DNA of 64,000 nt from CAVSIS01 sp963814875 (lineage in GTDB: Bacteria; Acidobacteriota; Thermoanaerobaculia; Thermoanaerobaculales; Sulfomarinibacteraceae), in assembly GCA_963814875.1 (NCBI GenBank), contig CAWFFJ010000037.1, positions 9,956-73,955 on the forward strand, given 5' to 3'. A model generated the notes under the pieces. The model was not told where the DNA came from. It made no database searches and saw only the letters and a program-made list of their open reading frames with translations. The translations under genes were made by a program, and so were the position numbers. Numbering within the stretch: position 1 is the stretch's first letter; every line of letters starts with the position of its first letter. Of the stretch, positions 63,116 to 64,000 are shown in pieces.

Positions 63116-63949
63116 ATGGCGACCGTCAACCGTGCCCTGGGCGCCCTCGTCGATGCGGTGCAGCGGCTCCTCGCCTGGGCGCCGCCGCTGGTCGGGATCG
63201 CGCTGTGGTCGCTGCTGGTCGCGGTGGCGATGCTGGTGGTCTACAAGCGGACCTCGAACCAGGCGCGGCTCGCGGAGGTCAAGCGCCAGATCCACGCCTG
63301 CCTGTTCGAGATGCGCCTGTTCTCGGACGACCTCTCGGCGGTACTGCGCGCTCAGGCCGAGGTCCTGGGTCACAATCTGGTCTACCTGAGGCTGTCGCTG
63401 GTCCCGATGGCGTGGTTGCTGGTGCCGCTGGTCCTGCTGGTCGCCCAGCTCCAGTTCCGCTACGGCTACACCGGCCTCGCGCCGGGCCAGTCGACGGTGG
63501 TGGCGGCGGTCCTCGCAGCGGACCGGGTGTCGCCCGGCGGCGTCCGCCCGAATGTGACGCTCGAGGCGCCTGACGGCGTGAGGGTCGAGAGCCCTGCCGT
63601 GTGGGCGCCGGCGCTGGACGAGGTGAGCTGGAGGGTGGCGGCCGAGCGGCCGGGCCGGTATGCGCTCCGCCTGCGCCTCGGCGACGAGACCGTCACCAAG
63701 AGCCTGGTCGTAGCCGACGGTCCGCTGCGAAGGTCGCCGCGGCGCCCGCCGCCACGGCTGCTCGACGAGCTGGTGTGGCCGGCCGAAGCCCCTCTCGCCG
63801 CGACCGCGCCGTTCACCGCCGTGCGGGTGGTCTACCCCGCGGCCGGTTTCGGTCCGTTCGGCTGGAGCCTGCACTGGCTGGTGTGGTTCTTCGCGCTGTC
63901 GGTGATCTTCGCGCTGATCCTGCGCAGGCCCTTCGGCGTCGTGATCTGA
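63116..63949 (+). CDS. membrane protein with EMC3/DUF106-like topology
   Basis: 277 residues. TM1 is at about 22-43, a charged helical/coiled-coil loop at 44-92 (RTSNQARLAEVKRQIHACLFEMRLF), TM2 at about 94-114, a beta-rich outer domain at about 115-245 and TM3 at about 250-270. The TM1-coiled coil-TM2 arrangement resembles DUF106/EMC3-type YidC-superfamily proteins, but the long outer domain between TM2 and TM3 is unlike EMC3. This similarity is tentative. It is probably part of the AP-superfamily operon, and the terminator at the window end follows 5 bp after the stop. Confidence 0.65.
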   Translation: MATVNRALGALVDAVQRLLAWAPPLVGIALWSLLVAVAMLVVYKRTSNQARLAEVKRQIHACLFEMRLFSDDLSAVLRAQAEVLGHNLVYLRLSLVPMAWLLVPLVLLVAQLQFRYGYTGLAPGQSTVVAAVLAADRVSPGGVRPNVTLEAPDGVRVESPAVWAPALDEVSWRVAAERPGRYALRLRLGDETVTKSLVVADGPLRRSPRRPPPRLLDELVWPAEAPLAATAPFTAVRVVYPAAGFGPFGWSLHWLVWFFALSVIFALILRRPFGVVI

Positions 63950-63954
63950 GGCAT

Positions 63955-64000
63955 GTGCGCGCCGGAGGTTCCTGCTGAGCCAGGAACCTCCGGCGCGCAC
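63955..64000 (+). terminator. 20-bp perfect hairpin at the window end
   Basis: Arms 63955-63974 and 63981-64000 are perfectly complementary around a CTGAGC loop, closing the AP-superfamily operon. The tail lies outside the window. Confidence 0.7.

Overview
The window is GC-rich (roughly 68-70% by eye), densely packed chromosomal DNA. It carries no rRNA, phage, plasmid or CRISPR signal. The gene content points to Acidobacteriota, most likely near the class Thermoanaerobaculia: tandem eukaryote-like Ser/Thr kinases with periplasmic TPR tails, large secreted proteins with Cys-rich S-layer-homology-like tails, TPR-fused alkaline-phosphatase-superfamily and SGNH proteins, and many dispersed housekeeping genes. 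This placement is an inference from gene content only.

Layout. 1-3.4 kb (minus): two tandem saccharopine-dehydrogenase-like genes and argF. 3.5-9.6 kb: three glycosyltransferases, a DnaC/IstB-like ATPase and a SpoIID/LytB lipoprotein, with an octamer/heptamer tandem repeat array at 5420-5516. 9.7-12.9 kb: argS overlapping a free-methionine-sulfoxide reductase gene, then a small orphan protein. 12.9-18.2 kb (minus): two tandem TPR kinases. 18.4-20.6 kb: an aminotransferase and an exported orphan. 20.8-32.5 kb: a surface region with a 1596-residue multidomain secreted protein, a glycosyltransferase-methyltransferase fusion with one frameshift, a heavily frameshifted APH-like gene, and a divergent subtilase carrying the same SLH-like tail. 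32.6-35.4 kb: small genes, a candidate MITE, a frameshifted TPR gene and yqgE/algH. 35.4-37.5 kb: a candidate small RNA, alr and a small conserved protein. 37.9-43.1 kb: an SGNH-TPR, carbamoyltransferase, SxtJ and DUF5989 cassette. 43.4-55.2 kb: a second aminotransferase, an M20 peptidase, an AIM24-like protein, a YedK/HMCES-type protein, an S9 peptidase, a phosphohexomutase, an ECF sigma factor, a DUF502 protein and purA, followed by tRNA-Lys(UUU). 55.5-64 kb: a sulfatase-like TPR protein, a sulfotransferase, two overlapping alkaline-phosphatase-superfamily genes, a tiny RHH-like protein and an EMC3/DUF106-like membrane protein.

Two themes run through the window. First, at least ten genes have a TANNNT -10 hexamer 6-8 nt before the start codon and no Shine-Dalgarno sequence, so many transcripts are probably leaderless. 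Second, much of the content concerns the cell surface: glycosyl transfer, surface proteins, periplasmic phospho/sulfo-hydrolases and kinases with external TPR sensors. Damage is localised: about seven frame changes fall within 27.65-29.0 kb and one lies at about 34.57 kb, while almost everything else is intact. That pattern fits either local pseudogenisation or a local consensus error.
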